Below, in pieces: positions 62,142 through 64,000 of a stretch of 64,000 nucleotides of DNA (positions are counted from its first letter, which is position 1; every line of letters starts with the position of its first letter). The notes under the pieces were generated by a model. It was given only the letters and a program-made list of their open reading frames with translations. It did no database searches and was not told the origin of the DNA. Source of the DNA: Bacillota bacterium (GTDB lineage Bacteria > Bacillota > Negativicutes > Sporomusales > Sporomusaceae); contig JAGGAB010000002.1 of the NCBI GenBank assembly GCA_017889705.1, positions 1 through 64,000 of the forward strand. The letters run 5' to 3'. The position numbers were made by a program, and so were the translations under genes.

Positions 62142-62840
62142 CTATTCAGACAAATCCTTGAACCGGTAGCCAACGCCCCTTACGGTTTCAACAGCTTCGG
62201 CCACATCATTTTCCAGCGCTAGTTTCACCCGCAAATGCCGGACATGCACATCAACGGTTCTGGTGTCACCATAATATTCATATCCCCATACCTTTTCCAG
62301 CAACTGCTCTCTGGTAAATACCTTGCCGGTATTGGTCGCAAATAACTTGAGCATTTCATATTCTTTGGGAGTAAGCTCCAGTTTGGTCGCTCCCAAATAG
62401 GCTTCATAGCGGTTAAAATTAAGTTTGAGCTTACCCACAACCAATTCCCCGCCAACTGCCGTTTCTTTATTGCTGCGCCTGAGCACAGCTTTAATTCTGG
62501 CCAATAGTTCGCGCGGACTAAAGGGCTTTGTCAAATAATCGTCCGCTCCCAGCTCAAGACCAATTACCTTGTCAATTTCCTCATTTTTGGCAGTAAGCAT
62601 AATAATGGGAATGGCAGCTGTCTCCCGGGAGTTTTTCACAAGCCGACATACTTCGAGGCCATCCATGCCCGGCAGCATAAGATCAAGTACTATGAGCTCG
62701 GGTTTTTGGCTTTTAGCCATATTAATAGCGGTTTGTCCGTCTTCGGCCTCAATAACCTTGTAGCCCGAATTCTCCAAATTGAATTTTAGCAGTTCACGAA
62801 TATTAAGTTCATCATCTACGATCAAAATCTTACCTGTCAT
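62142..62840 (-). CDS. phoB: Phosphate-regulon response regulator PhoB/PhoP
   Basis: A 232-residue OmpR-family regulator. The receiver has D9-D10, phosphoacceptor D53 (IVLDLMLPG) and Lys in YLTKPFSPRE. The winged-helix domain has LTPKEYEMLKLFA, VFTREQLLEKVWGYEY, and RTVDVHVRHLRVKL as the recognition helix. It sits upstream of pstB-phoU but with its own terminator. It is the likely binder of the TTAACA 11-bp repeats in this window. No such repeats are evident before phoB itself. Confidence 0.9.
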   Translation of the reverse strand: MTGKILIVDDELNIRELLKFNLENSGYKVIEAEDGQTAINMAKSQKPELIVLDLMLPGMDGLEVCRLVKNSRETAAIPIIMLTAKNEEIDKVIGLELGADDYLTKPFSPRELLARIKAVLRRSNKETAVGGELVVGKLKLNFNRYEAYLGATKLELTPKEYEMLKLFATNTGKVFTREQLLEKVWGYEYYGDTRTVDVHVRHLRVKLALENDVAEAVETVRGVGYRFKDLSE

Positions 62841-62983
62841 GAAGGATAACTCTCCTTATTACTAAAATACCCCGCCACTGTCTCTCCCGTACCCTAAAGC
62901 CAATAGATTCGCTATTTCCATACTTATTTGCCAAAGCCGGCAGTAAAGCTCATATATTATGATGACCGAGAAAATTTTATTTA

Positions 62984-63015
62984 AGCAAAAACCAGGTTTT
63001 ATAAAAAACCTGGTT
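62984..63015 (-). terminator. Terminator of hup
   Basis: AACCAGGTTT (62990-62999) and AAACCTGGTT (63006-63015) form a 10-bp stem followed on the minus strand by TTTGCTT. Confidence 0.8.
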
Positions 63016-63040
63016 CGTTGTGGTTCTGTTTACTTTAGTC

Positions 63041-63316
63041 TTACGCGTTTACAGTATCTTTTAAACCTTTACCGGCTTTGAATACCGGGTTTTTGGAAGC
63101 AGGAATGGTGATCTCTTTGCCAGTTTGTGGATTACGACCTTTGCGAGCCTCGCGAGCTTTGACTTCAAAAGTACCAAATCCAATAATTTGTACTTTGTCA
63201 TCCTTGGCTAGGGCTTCTTCAATAGCGGCAAATACAGAATTAATTGCTTTCTCTGCATCCTTTTGAGTCATATCAGCCTTTTGGGCTACGGCTTTTACCA
63301 AATCAGTTTTGTTCAC
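63041..63316 (-). CDS. hup: DNA-binding protein HU
   Basis: A 91-residue nucleoid protein that bends and compacts DNA as a dimer. The start is GTG with GGGGGA upstream. LVKAVAQKADMTQKDAEKAI is the helical half; the DNA-binding arm carries ARKGRNPQTGKEI with the Pro that intercalates. It follows mazG and is usually followed by rqcP-yabP in related genomes; here phoB follows. An imperfect palindrome CGTAA/TTACG at 63334-63348 lies in the leader. Confidence 0.97.
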   Translation of the reverse strand: MNKTDLVKAVAQKADMTQKDAEKAINSVFAAIEEALAKDDKVQIIGFGTFEVKAREARKGRNPQTGKEITIPASKNPVFKAGKGLKDTVNA

Positions 63317-63410
63317 AATCGTGTCCCCCTAACGTAAATCGATTACGATTAGCTTTATTCGCTATGTATCTTTTTATTCCTTCTTTTTATAAAAATTTTG
63401 GTAAAAAAAC

Positions 63411-64000
63411 TCATTTTTCTTGTTCTTTTTGCTTAGCTTCGTCCCAAAACACATCAAGTTGCGCTAAATTTAGATCGCTCCAAGCTGTTTTTTGCTTTTT
63501 GAGTTTGTCCTCAATATAGGTAAATCTTCGTCTAAATTTATTATTTGTCCGGTTAAGTGCCGACTCAGGATCAATGCCCATGAAACGGGCCAAATTAACA
63601 ACCGCAAACAGCACATCCCCCAGCTCGTCCTCAGTTTTCTCTGCCCGCTCAGTTTCCGGCAAAGCGGCCGCCTCTTTTAGTTCAGCCAGTTCTTCTGCTA
63701 CCTTGTCCCACACCGGACCAATATCGTTCCAGTCAAAACCGACTTTAGCCGCCTTTGCCTGAAGTTTGTAGGCAGTCATGAGGGCAGGCAGTCCTACCGG
63801 AATACCATCAAGCACCCCTGGCCTTTCTCCCGGCTTTTCCTGTTTTTTAATCTGTTCCCAGTTAACAACAACCTCGGCCGCATCCTGTACTGTTATTTCC
63901 CCAAAAACATGCGGGTGACGGCGTAGCATCTTCTCGGTAACAGTATCTACCACGTCCTGCATGGTAAATTCGTCGCTTTCCTCGGCAATGCGAGCATGAA
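63411..64000 (-). CDS. mazG: Nucleoside triphosphate pyrophosphohydrolase MazG (5' end off the window)
   Basis: House-cleaning enzyme that hydrolyses NTPs to NMP and pyrophosphate. The coding frame stays open to the right edge (codons upstream of the internal ATG read HARIAEESDEFT), so the N-terminus is missing. What is seen corresponds to the C-terminal MazG domain and linker: RRHPHVFGE, VWDKVAEELAELKEA (EExxE metal site), TEDELGDVLFAVVNLAR and NRTNNKFRRRFTYIE. Its normal neighbours hup and yabP are partly conserved: hup is next, yabP is far away. Confidence 0.93.
   Translation of the reverse strand, partial: HARIAEESDEFTMQDVVDTVTEKMLRRHPHVFGEITVQDAAEVVVNWEQIKKQEKPGERPGVLDGIPVGLPALMTAYKLQAKAAKVGFDWNDIGPVWDKVAEELAELKEAAALPETERAEKTEDELGDVLFAVVNLARFMGIDPESALNRTNNKFRRRFTYIEDKLKKQKTAWSDLNLAQLDVFWDEAKQKEQEK

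Overview
The window looks like chromosome from an endospore-forming, diderm-type Firmicute of the Negativicutes, close to Sporomusa or Pelosinus. This is an inference from gene content and style: a GerA-type germination operon, SpoIIE, SpoIID, YabP and YabQ, a T-box leader, near-consensus sigma-A promoters, and Firmicutes-like rRNA leader and Shine-Dalgarno sequences, with frequent TTG/GTG starts. No tRNA, CRISPR array, prophage or intact insertion sequence was seen. Almost all genes left of 36 kb are on the minus strand.

Layout. 0-0.4 kb: tandem promoters and leader of an rRNA operon that runs off the left edge. 0.4-10.3 kb: housekeeping (lysS, greA, dusB, coaX, bioY-birA), a three-gene regulator/dehydrogenase cluster of uncertain function, and short structured intergenic repeats. 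10.4-16 kb: a two-component system, a MATE exporter with its MerR regulator, and a MetE-like protein. 16-30 kb: a block ordered like the Bacillus yabP-yabQ-divIC-yabR-spoIIE-tilS-hpt-ftsH region, interrupted by a 2-hydroxyacyl-CoA-dehydratase-related pair, a secreted protein and a lytic transglycosylase. 30-36 kb: germination operon gerA-gerB-gerC-gerC and spoIID.

36-63 kb is dominated by phosphate physiology: an EAL-CBS-GGDEF protein, an MGDG-synthase-like glycosyltransferase, a CYTH-CHAD protein, pstC-pstA, pstS, phoR, pstB-phoU and phoB. The Pst/Pho genes are scattered over 20 kb in several units. Four promoters share TTAACA-like direct repeats exactly 11 bp apart, placed 20-21 bp before a -10 box, which I read as PhoB boxes. 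One sits in front of the glycolipid synthase, suggesting phosphate-controlled membrane lipid remodelling. A probable tyrosine T-box controls aroD next to pstC.

Between pstC-aroD and pstS lies a ~11 kb catabolic island: a TRAP transporter (dctPQM), a zinc alcohol dehydrogenase, an HMG-CoA-lyase-like enzyme, an acetolactate-synthase-like ThDP enzyme, a TIM-barrel isomerase-like protein, an acylating aldehyde dehydrogenase and a divergent LacI-family regulator. Near-identical 14-bp operators with a GATCGATC core precede both operons, so the island behaves as one regulon. I cannot name its substrate; it is the best candidate here for an undescribed pathway. The right edge carries hup and a truncated mazG, which in relatives usually sit next to yabP; here about 33 kb separates them.
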